Source: Burhinus oedicnemus
Lineage: Eukaryota; Chordata; Aves; Charadriiformes; Burhinidae
Direction of reading: 5' to 3'
NCBI GenBank assembly: GCA_008921705.1
Contig: VFFE01009170.1
Location: 1,282,703-1,346,702 of the forward strand
Length of the DNA: 64,000 bases
Below, in pieces: positions 10,985 to 23,570 of this stretch. The first letter of the stretch is position 1; the number at the start of each line of letters is the position of its first letter. The notes under the pieces were generated by a model. That model worked only from the letters and a program-made list of their open reading frames with translations, was not told the origin of the DNA and did not search any database. A program made the translations under genes and the position numbers.

Positions 10985-13900
10985 AAGTTTTTTAGCTTTG
11001 CTTTTATAAGCAGGTTGTGGTAGACAAACTAGTTCCCTGTTGTTCTGTGAAATCAGCCTCTGGCTGAAGTCCATTTACTTATGCAATAAATGAGAAAAGT
11101 GGAAGTGCTTCAAGAACGCTTCTGTTGACCACTCAGGCCTCTGTTTCGCCTGGCCATCCTGTGAGTTCCAGATCTGAGGTTTCTCACTCTCCTGTTTTGT
11201 GCAGGGATTCCTGAGATAGTGACATTTTAGACAGAAGTGATACATCTTCAGCTGAAAGATTTTTTTTTTGCTACTTGGATTGGCAATTTTTTATCCTTCT
11301 TCACAGTGATTAAAAAGTTCTTCATCCAGTCCAGGATTATCTCAGTTTCCAGTTTATTATATTAAAACTGCTTATAATAGGAAAAAAAGATGGTTTTGGC
11401 TGTAAGAACCAGAAAACTTGATTCCCGTCCATCATTAAAATCTGCATGTGTTTGCAGCCATTGCTTTATAATTTAATCTAATCAGTGTAAAGTAAAATTA
11501 CTCTGACTAGTGCATATACACATTTTTCATCCCTCAAATAAATGGATTATAGTTTCAGGTTTTGTTTTCATATATTTTGTTAAAAAGAGCATTGTAGAAG
11601 TTGCAAAGTCAAATAATCAGAAAGTTAGAATTGAGGTAGTTTTGCAGTTTTACTTCTTTCTCCCTGCCACAAACATTTCAATGCAGTCCTTAAGTATATA
11701 GCTGTGCACTGCTATTTATCACAGATATTTTGTTTCATCTAGTGTTTAAAGTGGGTGAGCATAAGATGCAAAACTCTTCAGTGTTTTTCATTCCCATTTT
11801 TGTTTAAAATCTAATTCGTGCCTGCCCTAGGTCCAGTGTGTTGTTTCAGACCCTCCTGTGATAAACCCTTAGATTTGTCCTGTATCCACTGAGTTTTTGG
11901 ATGCCAATATGAAGTAACTAAGATGCCGTTCTTGAGATTAACGGCATTATATAATACTGTATTCATTCAAAGCAGAGATCTCATTGATTTCAGTGTCCAC
12001 TACAAGCACTCAGAACTTCAAATTAAATCATTAGTGTGTCTAGTCAGCACCCAAATGTCAGGGATTCACGAGCCCGATTGACGTCGTAAATGACTTGTCT
12101 GGGGTTACTCTGGGGCTTTGTTGGAGAGAGAAATCCTGTTCCACAGAGCAACTTTTAGTTACTTAACTGAGGCATTCTTCCCTCCTCTGTATTCTCTCTC
12201 CAGTCACTAAGTATCTTTTAACTTCTAAAACAAATTAAATAATATTTCTGTAAGAAACAGGTTGTCTTCACTGCACAGTTCTGATTGATCTTCAGAACCA
12301 TTCCCTTCTGGTGTTCAGTAAGACACAGGTCCTATGCGAAAAATGAGATTAGAGGATGGAGCATGATGCACAGAGGTGGGCTGTGTTAAGGCTGCACTGT
12401 CACCCACAACAGGATCCCCATGTACTTTGGGAGTTCATGGAAAGAACAAGCTTCATGCTCCAAGGATTGCAGGGGTTGTGTGATAGTGCCATGCAGGGAT
12501 GCAAGAGACAGATTTCTTTTTGCCTTTTATATACCCACAGAGGTGATGGAAAATTATAGGCTCGTTTATTGACAAAAAAAAAAAAAAGTGTAAGCATTGC
12601 ATAGCAGAAATGCCTTTTGCTTCTTGGATTGCGTGCTGGTGCCTCCTTTTTAATTTATTTTTTTGTACCCATCAGGACAAATCAGGTGGCTGGATTCCCA
12701 TGAGGACTTTCACCACACATTGAAGTCCATGAAGTTACAAAAGAGTATCTTCTCCTTTAAGTAAAAGTAGTGGTGTTTCCATGAGTATAGCAACACAGAT
12801 AGCGAATAGTCTTCTTTGTAATAAATAGCTTTCAAGTACTTGGAAGCTGAAGTTTACACTAGGCAGAAAGCCTGCTCCGTGTAGATCACCACTTGGTGCT
12901 CTGCAGAATAGGATAGTGGAACTGTTCGCCTATAGAAAACAAACATGAAATTTCTCAAGCCCAGTTTTGGAATCTCTTTCAGAGCAGGATCTACACTTGG
13001 AAATCTAGGCAGTAGACACTCGATGATGCAAGTTGTCGTAACCAAACTACTGCAATTTATAGTTTGAGCATCTGACCAGAATTTGCTGACAAATAAATTC
13101 TGGGAAACACAAGCGAGTTGAAAGACTTAAAACATAAGTGTTCTAATCACTTTTACTCAGTTTCATTTATTCTATTTTCAAATTTTACTGAACGTGCAAA
13201 CTACTGTATTGAACACTGATAAACATACAGCATCCTTAACAAACAGGGAGTACATTTGTTCTTTAATTTAGACCACTGCAAGAATTCTGCCTTCTGTGTG
13301 AAAGGCTCATCAGCCAATGGAGCTGCAAATTGGTGCCAAATAGCTTGTTGTCCAGATGGTGTGCACTCTTAGTGTGCTCCCTTTCCATTCTTCAAGTATT
13401 CCTTTGTAGGTTATTTCAGTGTTTTTTCAATTGTGTTCTGCCAAAACAACTGTTAAATAAATGCATGAAGGTGTTATGGTTTCAGTTTACAGTGCAATTT
13501 TAGTGTTCCCTATTGATACCATCTTTGACTGAGCTGGAAACGGAACTCCCCTGTGTATTCTTAGGACAGGTGCAGGAGTTTTTCTAATGCCTCCCTACCA
13601 TTTCTGAAGTCTGACCTACCAGGACTGTGTCAGGGTTTAACGATTACGTTACTGGCCTGGTTTGATCATTTATGTCTTATTAGAGGCCACCAGTATGAGA
13701 GGGGTTCTCTGCAGCAAGGACACCTGTCCTACAACAGCATAAATAAAACTTCTTATGCTATAGCCTTTGCTCCTTTGCAAACCTCTCACAAATCCCTGAA
13801 GGAATGCGTTTCCCCTCTATGCACTGGAAACATTTTACTATTTTAAAGATAGCTGTCTGTGGGATTTCACACTAGAGTTAAAAGTTATAAGTGGAAAAAT

Positions 13901-16655
13901 ACATTTCCCAGTTACTATCCCAGAAGAAAATAGCATTCTCCTTGCTCATGAAAATCACAGGGTATGCAGAAAAAGTAGCAGCCAGTGGATATTTTTAGGG
14001 AGGCAGAATATCTTATGTACCGAATAGACAACATGAACCCAAATGACATGAAAAAACAAAATCCAGAACAGAACTGTTAGTGTCTTGGAAGCTGATCAGG
14101 TTGATTACTGGGAACTATACTGATCGCATCCTGAGTTAGTAATTCTTATTGTGCAGATTGTTTAAATGCTCTAAAGCAGGGGTTTCCAAAGTGAAGCCTC
14201 AGAGCCCATGCAAACTGCAAAACATTTATGTCCCACAGAGGGATTTTTTAGTACTTTCCTACAGTGAGTATAAAGTACTGCACTGCAGATGAATTTCATT
14301 ATGTATCCCAAACTTAAGGGTGTTTTTCCATTAATAAAATACTAGGAACCACTATTCAGCTGTCTTAGAGCACTTAGACGGCTTTTACAGACCTGGTTGG
14401 GAAATGGTATGCTGGCTTCGTCCACTGTGTTCGTTCAATCACATTTTTTGCTATCTTAACTTTGGTAGATTGAAACATGTACTGAATAAGGTGCACAGAG
14501 AGAAAATATTTATAGGATGCTGCCTGGTTGAAAAGCGAACTGTTCTAAATAGCTTATTTCTGGTAAAAACAGATATAGAGTCTTCCCCTTGTTGCTTTTC
14601 TGTACTGAAGAAAAATGGGACTGCAGAAGTGTATTCAGGTTTTACATGCTGGAGCAAATATTCTTGAGTATATTGCTAGTCCTTCCAACTTCCATAATCC
14701 ACTAAGTTAAATTTCTGACAGGAACAACAGTGGGAGAGTTCTCTTCATTGTGTATGGTACAGCAAGTACATTGACACCGCCTTCTGAAAGGCATCTTCCA
14801 GTAACCACCAGCACCTATTCTTCTTACTCACCCCTTCAGTAAGAAGGGGTTCTGGTATTACTTTTGTTATCTTGCCTCAGTGTAGGGGAGTCATCTCTGT
14901 GTAGTCTCCTGAGGTCCTTCCCTGAGCAAGGTTGCTGCGATTCTAACAGATTTGAGCTCATATTTGACAGACTCAGAATCTCACTGCAAATTGGGAAGAG
15001 AATTGCTGGTGAGCATGTGTTTATTTTTGGATTAATGTTTTCACATTGTCATTACACTGTGATTCTTTTTAAAGTCATTTTACTTTTGATCTGAGAAAAT
15101 GGGGTTTTTTCAATCTCAACTGACTAATTATGTGGCTGTGGAACGTAGAGGCTGACAACAGCCTGTATAAGTTGTGATGAGTGGATGTGATGCTGTAGCT
15201 GAAAAACTCAGGCAGCATGCATTGGGCCACTGCAAATCACAGAGTGGCATGGCAGTTTGGTATTTCCACAACTGCATTTGACATCACCTAGTCTTTATTC
15301 TGATGAAATGACTGTTGTGTGTTCTCATAAATGTCTTGAGTGTCAGACAGCACATTTGGAACAGATCTGAACTTCTGTACCAGTTTAGATGTGGTCACGG
15401 GTTTTCTCACACCAGTGCAGTTAAAACTAGGCAGGCTTTTTCCCCTTGCTTTGTGACAGTGTAAGCGCAGTCAGACACCTATGTTACTATGACAGGACAG
15501 CTTCTGGGACTTGAGCCTTTGTTACCTTGCGCAGCACAGCACAGCCATCTCTTCTCTACAATGCTTGGACCTAACTAGAGCAGTTGTGAGGCATGCTGGT
15601 ACACTTTTGTTCTATGCTCAGCTGTGTTGCCTTGGAAAAACAAAAAAGGCCATACTGTTTACTGTGTCCTATGTCCTTAGTTGATTTCATGTTATGAATC
15701 ACTAGAATTTTTTGTTTTAATCTTAAATATGTGAAATACTTTGTATAAGTTTTGGGAGCGGCCCTTAATCATCTCTCATAAAACTTGTTGGTTAGCATTG
15801 CATTGATGACCTCTGTCTAGTCCTCATGCTGATGTGTGTTAGCAAACAAAAGAGACAAAAGGAAAATGAGAGCTAAAAAGATGTGAACAAACTTCTGCAG
15901 AGTTCTCATCTCCTGAATAATAAGCATCATTGTACTATATTCCTTCCTTAGTATTCTCTGTGTATTTGTCTTCCCTTGCTGTGCTACATCTCATTTACAG
16001 TCTAATCCCTAACAGAAAAAGAACTTGCAAGTTTTATTTGCCTAGGTGCTATGCACACAGTTTAAATGTTAAAATGTTTAAATAATGGGAAAAAAATTGA
16101 GTGGGCAAAGATAGGAGTCTCTCCCTGCAACATACCCCAACTAGCAATTCACCCCTCCTTCTCCGTTCTTCCGCTAATCATGAGTTAATTGCATGACAAA
16201 TCTAAAATGAATGAAGCAAAAACCTACTAAGAACAAGGAGGAAGCTTACAAACTCACTGTAATTTGCAACTGAGTGAAGATGTGTTAATAAGTGCAACCC
16301 TAGTGTATTAATTAATTTGCATTATCACTTAGCCTTGTGTTTCTATAAAGATTTTGTTTCTCTGGATTTTCCTTTTGAATGTTTCCTAAATAAAACAGTC
16401 ATGGCGATAGATAATTTTGTTTGGAACATCAGCTCAATGAAGCTGATGAATAAATGCATCTTGAATTTCCCTAAGCAAACTGAATTCAAATTAGTGATAT
16501 TTATTGGTTTTATTTTTTTTTTCACTGTGTCTTTTCTCCTTTGTGTTTGTTTTGCTGAAAGTGTTAAGTAAGTAGGTAAGTATTAGGCATGATTTGCTCA
16601 TATATTCTTGCAGAGGGTAGGTTCACTGGTTTAGCTTTATTTGAATCGCTAATGT

Positions 16656-17194
16656 TGTCATGGTTTAACCCCAGCTGGCAACTAGGAGCACCCAGCCATT
16701 CACTCACTCTGCCCACCCGCCACCCCCCAGCACCCCACCTTCAGCAGGGTAGGGAGAAGAGGGAGAAAAACAAAACAAACAACAGAACAACTCGTGGGTT
16801 GAGATAAAGACAGTTTAATAGAACAGTAACGGAAGAGAAAATAATAATAGTGGTACAAGAATATACCCCAAAAAAGTGCTGTAATACAATTGCTCACCAC
16901 CTGAGGATCAGTTGCCCAGCCCATCCCAAGCAGTGCTCGCATATTCCTGACCCCAGCCAAACCCCCATTTATATACTGAGCATGATGTCTGTGGTATGGA
17001 ATATTCCATTGGACAGCTTGTCCTGACTATGCTCCCTTTCAACTTCTATGGGAAGCTGAGAAAGTCCTCGACTAATGTAAACATCACTTAGCAACAATTA
17101 AAAAAATATGTCTTATCAACATAATCTCATACTAAATCCAAAAGATGGCAGCTACTAGGAAGAAAATTAACTCTATCCCAGCTGAAACCAGGAG
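16656..17194 (-). mobile_element. Solo LTR of an avian endogenous retrovirus, reverse orientation
   Basis: The + strand begins TGTCATGGTTTAACCCCAGC and ends TATCCCAGCTGAAACCA. Read on the minus strand, it begins with TGGTTTCAGCTGGGATAGAG, a start typical of a frequent avian ERVL LTR group, and ends with GGTTAAACCATGACA. On the minus strand a TATA box (TATATAAA, at 16968-16975) and an ATTAAA signal (about 16814-16820) are present in the right order for an LTR. The hexamer GCTAAT lies just outside both ends (16648-16653 and 17203-17208) and may be part of the target-site duplication, but the 17194 border is degenerate. No internal viral genes flank it. Confidence 0.85.
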
Positions 17195-19427
17195 GTGGTG
17201 TTGCTAATACAATAAATTAGGCAACATCCGTCATAGTTTAGATGGGTAAGGTAAAATGCAAATTAGAAACCGTATCTTGGTTGATCATTGCTTCTAAACT
17301 GATATGAGTTGTCCTCTTCCATAATGCAACTCTTTCCATTGCCTGCGTTTCTAATTATATCACTTCTTAGTGGCCTATCACTAAGCAATTTTTGAAATGT
17401 CATAGTGCATCTATGATTCCTTACCATTACAGCTTTGTATTAGAACGTTGATTACTTCTGAAAAATCAAATTCCTGTTCTTTTTGTCAACCTGCAGCTAT
17501 TGTAAAAAATTTCATTCTCTCTTTCTAGACCCTTTATACTCATCACAGTTTCTTGCACAGTGTGTGACTATAAAATGCTCTTCTTGATACAGAATTACAC
17601 ACGAGACGTAGATTTCAAATGTTTCTAGCCCTTCTATTTGTGGTGATAACCATATTAACCAGATTTCAAGCCTCATAACATTATTTACCTGCATGTGCAG
17701 ACAGCCTGAAACAACATCTCTAGCTAGTCTGATTGAGATAAAAAAGGCAATTCAGAGTTCCTTGGATCCCACTCACTTTCCAAGCCTTCTGTTAGGATTT
17801 TTCCCAGAGTTCTTCATATTTGCCACAAAATTTGTGTTTTGTCACACTTTTTAAATGTTGTTTTCTGGTTTCATGTCCTACTAGAAAATATTGCGGTAGT
17901 TTCTTACTCTCTGAGTTTGCTTTCCTGGAGAAATATTGAGGTTACATTACATTCCTAAAAAGCAATCTTACTACCCAAGACATAAAAATGTATTTAGGGC
18001 GTGCAAAGAACTTGATCTGTGTCCTGTAGCAACTGAACAGAGGAGAGGGAATAAAGTGGAATTACTTATTAGTTCTCTCAGCCTCCTTTAATTCTGAGAA
18101 ACTGTGAGAGAAGAGGAGATACATCATAGACAAAAATTATATAGCATATATCACATCAGGACATATAATTTGTAGATTTTGACCTACAAGTATCTATGGG
18201 TACTTTAGCTAGTCACAATGTGATTAAAAATTCAAAAGGACTCTCTGATCATACAGATATTATTGAAGGGTGCACATTAAGTAAAAAAGCATAATAGAAG
18301 TACTGCAACTTTTGAATCAGATTATCTATGGCAGAGAGGTTCTGAAAATATAAGAATATCCTTCCTCAGTTGAAGGACTGGCATTCTGACACTTTAAAAA
18401 ATTGCTATATTAATGTTGCTTTACTGAAGGAATATTCACTTTACCTTCCATAAGAAATAATGGAATATATCCCTGTGCAAGATTATCTGTTCCTTTCATT
18501 CCACTACTGTATTCAGGCAGTTCATAAGTAATTAGAATATGGGAATGAAAGAGTAAATTGCTGGAGTCTTCCCTAAACCTGTGGCAGTCGTACAGTGGTG
18601 TGTGCATACGTCTTTCCAGGCATCCCAGAAACAGGAATTTGTTTTCATTGACCTCACCCACGCTGACTTACTTGCTGCCAACTAAAATCATTTCAGCAAG
18701 ATGGGGCATGTAAAGTGGTTTTAACAATTTTACTTTGAACTGCAAGAGTAATTCCATTTCTGATTACTCCAACACTGCAAAACTCGGCAGAAATTTCAAA
18801 GCCTATCAATTAAAGTGCTTTCCAATCAGGGACATTGTTGAGTGTATCCCTTCTCCTCTATATGCAGTAAAATTCAGGCTGCCTGCATTACCTCCGTGTT
18901 CTGGTTGCTTTAATTTCTTCTTTAAAATGAGAATACTATTTCAAGTGTAGAAGAAAACACTGCAACCATATTTAGTGAGATTCTTTGAGAATTACAGAAA
19001 AGAGTATTACAAAAGTTAAAATCTGACAGTGCTAGGCTGAAGTTAGGGACATAACATCAGCAGACTGTGCTGCCTCTATAGTTCTTTTACTCTCTCCATT
19101 TAGCCTGAGAATATTTTAAGGAACATCAAGTCCCCAGCTGTTTTCATTCATCATCACCTTCCATACAAGCCTCCTCAGGCCTTAGCGTAAAGACTTTATT
19201 CTGCAATGTAGAAAATACACCCTTAGGAATTGCTCCTTCCTCACCTCTGCACGTAGCATGTGGAGAGTTTAGATGTCACAGTGGTCTTGATCATCCGTTT
19301 TACAAGTTTCCCTGAGAGAAGTAGATGCATTGTACAAGACAGCCGGAGCAGGCAGACAAGGAGCAAACCAAGTTCCACTGGGTTTCCCTGGTCAGCAGGA
19401 GCAAGAAGCCAGGACGCTGGGATACCA

Positions 19428-19449
19428 TGCAGAGCATGCCTGCTCTGCA
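19428..19449. other. Perfect 9-bp inverted repeat with 4-nt loop
   Basis: TGCAGAGCA, loop TGCC, then TGCTCTGCA. It lies in a locally GC-richer patch (about 19320-19510) inside the long intron. Flanking bases do not extend the pairing, so there is no case for a microRNA precursor. Confidence 0.6.
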
Positions 19450-20231
19450 GCTTGAGCGGAGCTCCGTTGTACTGGGCCTTGGTCCCCAAGCAAATATTTG
19501 CTCCATTGAACTGGCTCGTTTGCTGCATTGCAGTGATGTCAGAAATGTTATTAAAGGGAAGGAATTATTCTAGATTATCAATTTGTTTAGCTAAAATCAA
19601 AACTGAGATTTAAGAGGGAAAGCCTATATGGCAGTAACTAAGTCAGAAACCAAGCAATTCCCACCTTCTGGGTTTTACAGCAAAAGTTTGACTGCAGCAT
19701 TTCAGGGAATATCCAGGCTGGCTGTACTCTGGGCACCTCACAGGAATGGGGATGATGGGCTACGCTAATGGAATAAATGATCATGCGTTGTTGTTCCTAG
19801 TGCTTGAATAAAGTAGACAAAAATATACACATGCTCTTTCTTAAGCAGTGTCATTATTCTCACCTAGTACTACTGGGTTTTTTCTGCCTTAGCTTTCCCT
19901 GTAGAATAAGAAACAGGCTACAGTAGGTGTCTGTACCATGGGAAGAACTCTCAGATCTAACTGTTTTTTCTAAACAAGTAATATGTTAATGTGATAAGTC
20001 TGTTTTATTTTCTTCAAAGGTTCTTGTCATGATATCCTCGCATTCTGTGCAACAGAACAATTTTTCGAGTAATTAGCATTAGATTGACAAGTGGGTTGAG
20101 AAGTACTCCTAGGCTAGAACAAGAAATTTATTTCAGCCTGCTTTCATGAGGCTCCTTCTTTCGTTCAGAATGTGTAATGTTTTTTATTGCCATTTTTCAC
20201 CAACTTCCTTATATTCTTAATTTTGTTGTAG

Positions 20232-20300
20232 TGTTTCAGCAAAAGGCCACTCGAGTGCCCAGTGACAATGACAGGACGTACTGCGATACCAGGAAGCCCG
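20232..20300 (+). CDS. BANK1: BANK1 small coding exon (VFQQK)
   Basis: A 69-nt exon, phase 1 in and out, with acceptor ATTTTGTTGTAG and donor GTACAG. It encodes VFQQKATRVPSDNDRTYC and a short tail. The start directly continues the previous exon's TPYIVQ, as TPYIAQVFQQK does in the human protein as I remember it. It is too short to score on its own, but position, phase and the VFQQK word agree. It follows the 11.3-kb intron and could be skipped without changing the frame (69 nt is a multiple of 3). Confidence 0.88.
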
Positions 20301-20993
20301 GTACAGAATTTAATTTAGCTCTTTAACTGCCTTGATGCTTTTCAATAGACCTAGTAGAGATTTGCTGTGACTTGATTTTGACTGATTTAGCATCTATTTT
20401 CCTAAATATGATTTATATCATTAATGGTATTGCAGCATTAAGAGATGAGATTAAAGTAAGAAATATAAAAATTACAGTCTTGTGGGAAAGATTTGTAGAG
20501 TCAGTTACTTTACGCTTCTCTGTTTCCTTTCTCCATTGTGATTAAAACCAAGAAAAGGAAGGACAGGAGGGCTCAGCTGTGCCAGCCATGGAAAAGCAGC
20601 AGTGTGGGCAGCAGCAGTTCTCTCCTGGGTACCCCAACTTCCATGTAAAATGAATTACTCATGGCAGTGCAGTTGTTATTTGGGCTGTAGCACATCAAAA
20701 TATTGCTACCATAAATTGCATTAATGGTACCCTAAAATAATTAACAATGTTATGTAAAAAATGAATGAACATTGGGTGAGGATTTTTCCCCCCGTGTCTG
20801 TTAACAAATAGCAGGTCAGGATTAAAGCATATAGAGCAGCATGTATTCGCCTATTTATTTCTGCAGCGGGGAACTGCAGTCCCCAGTGCTACTGACACTA
20901 CTTTTCATGAATGCTAAACCACGTAGGAAAAGAATACCAAACCCTTCTAGATCTTACTATGTTGGAATATTGGTAGCAAACCTCTGCAAAGCA

Positions 20994-22205
20994 TCCTAGT
21001 GCCCTTCTATGACAGAGTGACTGCATCAGTGGACAAGGGAAGAGCTATAGATGTCGTCTATCTGGACTTCTGTAAGGCCTTTGACGCAGTCCCCCACAAC
21101 ATCCTTCTCTCTAAACTGGAGAGACATGGATTTGATGGGTAAACTGTTCAGTGGATGAGGAATTGGTTGGATGGTCGCATCCAGAGGGTAGTGATCAGCA
21201 GCTCAATGTCCAGATGGAGATCGGTGACAAATGGTGTCCCTCAGGGGTCCGTATTGAGACCAATACTGTTTAATATCTTCTTTGATGACATAGACAGTGG
21301 GATTGAGTGCACCTTCAGCAAGTTTGTGGACGACATCAAGCTGAGTGCTGTGGTTGACGTGCCCGAGGGAAGGGATGCCATCTAGAGGGACCTGGACGAG
21401 CTTGAGAAGTGGGCCTGTGTGAACCTCATAAGGTTCAACAAGGCCAAGTACGGGGTCCCGCACCTGAGTCGGGGCAACTTCTGGTGTCAATACAGGCTGG
21501 GGGACAAAGGGATTGCGAGCAGTCCTGCCAAGAAGGACTTGGGCGTACTGGTGGATGAAAAACTGGACATGAGCGGGCAATGTGCACTCACAGCCCAGAA
21601 GGCCACCCGTATCCTGGGCTGCATCAGAAGAAGCGTGGCCAGCAGGTCGAGAGAGGTCATTCTGCCCCTCTGCTTCACCCTGGTGAAAGCCCACCCGGAG
21701 CACTGTGTCCAGCTCTGGAGCCCTCAGCACAGGAGAGACATGGACCTGTTGTTGGACTGGGTCCAGAAGAGGGCCGCACAAATGATCTGAGGGATGGAAC
21801 ACCTCTCCTATGAGGACAGGCTGAGAGAGCTGGGGTTGTTCAGCCTGGAGGAGAGGAGGCTCCGGGGAGACCTTATTGCGGCCTTTCAGTACTTAAGGGG
21901 GCCTACAGGAAAGACAGGGACAAACTTCTTTGTAGGGCCTGTTGCGATAGGAGAAGGGGTAATGGTTTTAAACTGAAAGAGGGTAGATTTAGAATAGGTA
22001 TAAGGAAGAATTTTTTTACAATGAGGGTGGTGAAACATTGGAACAAGTTGCCCAGGGAGGGGGTAGATGGCCCATCCATGGGAACATTCCAGGTCAGGTC
22101 GGACGGGGCTCTGAGCAACCTGATCTAGTTGAAGATGTGCCTGCTTATTGCAGGGTGGTTGGACTAGATGACCTTTAAAGGTCCCTTCCAACCCAAACTA
22201 TTTTG
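20994..22205 (+). mobile_element. CR1 LINE, 5'-truncated, inactive (copy B)
   Basis: About 1.2 kb from within the reverse-transcriptase region ([20 protein letters not shown] word near 21040-21100) to the 3' end (CCCTTCCAACCCAAACTATT). The tail repeats are decayed. Protein pieces: 21155-21385 ([13 protein letters not shown]), 21419-21790 and 21794-21976. Compared with copy A on the other strand, the 123-residue piece (21419-21790) differs at only a few positions, and both copies share the TAG after GRDAI and the TGA before GMEHLSYE. Copy B keeps 28 nt (near 21174-21201) that copy A lacks. It is in sense orientation within the BANK1 intron. Confidence 0.93.
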
Positions 22206-22377
22206 TGGTAAAACAGAGCAGTTTTTATGGGTCTGAGGAAACACACACATACACACCCTCTTTTGCTGATATGAAAGATGCAGTTTTACCTAAACTGGTC
22301 TGATCTCCGAACAATCTTATCAGATGCAAGGCGTTACCATCATTACTCCATCAAAATAGAAACATTTAACTGAGATG

Positions 22378-22447
22378 ATTCATGCCTAATATGTGCTAGT
22401 ATGATCAAAAGGATTCATGCCTAATATGTGCTAGTATGATCAAAAGG
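22378..22447. repeat. 35-bp tandem duplication (2 copies)
   Basis: The unit starting ATTCATGCCTAATATGTGCT and ending GATCAAAAGG occurs twice in direct succession with no mismatch, period 35 bp. This suggests a recent duplication or polymorphic array. Confidence 0.9.
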
Positions 22448-23385
22448 AGGGAGTGCGAGGAGCCACAGTAGCTGTTTTTTCACTTCCTTGGTATATTTCC
22501 CTTTGCACAATACTTCCTCTCTTAAAATAAAGATATTGTTGCATAACACAGCAGAAAAACTCACCCAAATCATACTTGTAGTTTAAACTTTTATCCTGGC
22601 TGCATTCTCTGTGCAGTGAAACAGGTGCTTTATGGCACCTTTGCAGCAGCCTCATACTGGGCTGCTCGTGTGTGCCAAATCGGCCATTTCAGTATCAGTA
22701 TCCTGGAGATACGCAGTGCTACACCTCCCTGGACCAAGCTGTGAATCTGATAACACGCGTCTCTCCGTCATTTCCCTTCCATTGTGCACTTGTGTCATCT
22801 CTAGGAGAACTAGGTTTTAATGTTTTCTTGTAACTGCAATGTATTTAATAATTTGGGGGAAGGAAATCATGTGACATTTCAAAATGCTTTCTGACCAAAT
22901 TTCAGCCCCAGCTTTTGAGAAATGTAATGTTTGAAGCTGGGGAAGGAAGGCGGGAAAAGGCATTGTTGGGTGGTTTTTTTTTTTTGTCTTAACATAGTAA
23001 CAATTTCCTTTAAAATGTCAGTACTATAGCTTTAGTGCTAGAAGGAAGTTCTTACTTGAATTGACACTAATGGAGAATCCATGGATCGGGGCAATAGTAA
23101 TGAATGAAAAGTTTAAGATGCTGCTCTGTTGCTAAAGAGTAATGGTAGGATCCTCATTCATTTGTTGCATTTCTCTCATTGGAAAAAAAAAAAAACAAAC
23201 CACAACCAAACAGAAAGAAGAAAAGGGAGGGGGGGAGCCACCCTAAAGATGGTGTGTTTTTATTGATGTCAGATTATAAAATCGCTGCTTATATGCCTTT
23301 GTTGAAAAAAATGCTTGCATCATAAAGAGAAAAGAATTAAATGGGTTAATAATATTTTTTACCTTTATCTTTCTACATTTTGTAG

Positions 23386-23570
23386 CAGCACACAGAGGCC
23401 ACCCTGACTCAGTAGTGGATAGCACTGTGAAACACAACGTCCGTGTTGAACAGGAAGAACTCATCTACTTGCAGGAACAGGTGAAAAAGGGGGCAATTTC
23501 TGTGGATGAAGCCCTTGACAGATTTAAACAGTGGCAGAATGAAAAACAGAGACTACAGTCCACTCAGCAG
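23386..23570 (+). CDS. BANK1: BANK1 coding exon: C-terminal helical, coiled-coil-like segment
   Basis: A 185-nt exon, phase 1 in and phase 0 out. The acceptor is TTCTACATTTTGTAG and the donor GTATGA. After a variable opening it encodes EQEELIYLQEQVKKGAI, SVDEALDRFKQWQ and NEKQRLQSTQQ. The human protein has the same arrangement as I recall it (QEELILLQEKVKNG, MDEALEKFKHWQ). This charged, leucine-spaced helix is a likely coiled coil; BANK1 and PIK3AP1 both have such a helix near the C-terminus. The YLQEQV tyrosine replaces the leucine I recall for human. The next exon continues the helix in frame. Confidence 0.95.

Larger units (their letters stand above)
8975..20231. other. Long BANK1 intron (11.3 kb)
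   Basis: The largest intron in the window. It contains two solo LTRs (separate entries), a CA-rich microsatellite and a 9-bp perfect hairpin. Several ORFs of 60-117 codons occur but lack domains, good splice borders or phase compatibility with the flanking exons (both phase 1). A degraded CR1-like patch near 9508-9560 is too weak to call. Confidence 0.7.
20301..23385. other. BANK1 intron with CR1 copy B
   Basis: A 3.1-kb intron. It holds the CR1 copy at 20994-22205 and a 35-bp tandem duplication (both listed), a short CA-rich stretch near 22240-22258 and poly-T and poly-A runs near 22974-22986 and 23183-23195. Confidence 0.75.

Noticed and set aside
19260..19613. 117-codon ORF in the long BANK1 intron
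   Set aside because: No splice borders in the right phase (1/1), no domain, and overlapping ORFs in three other frames.
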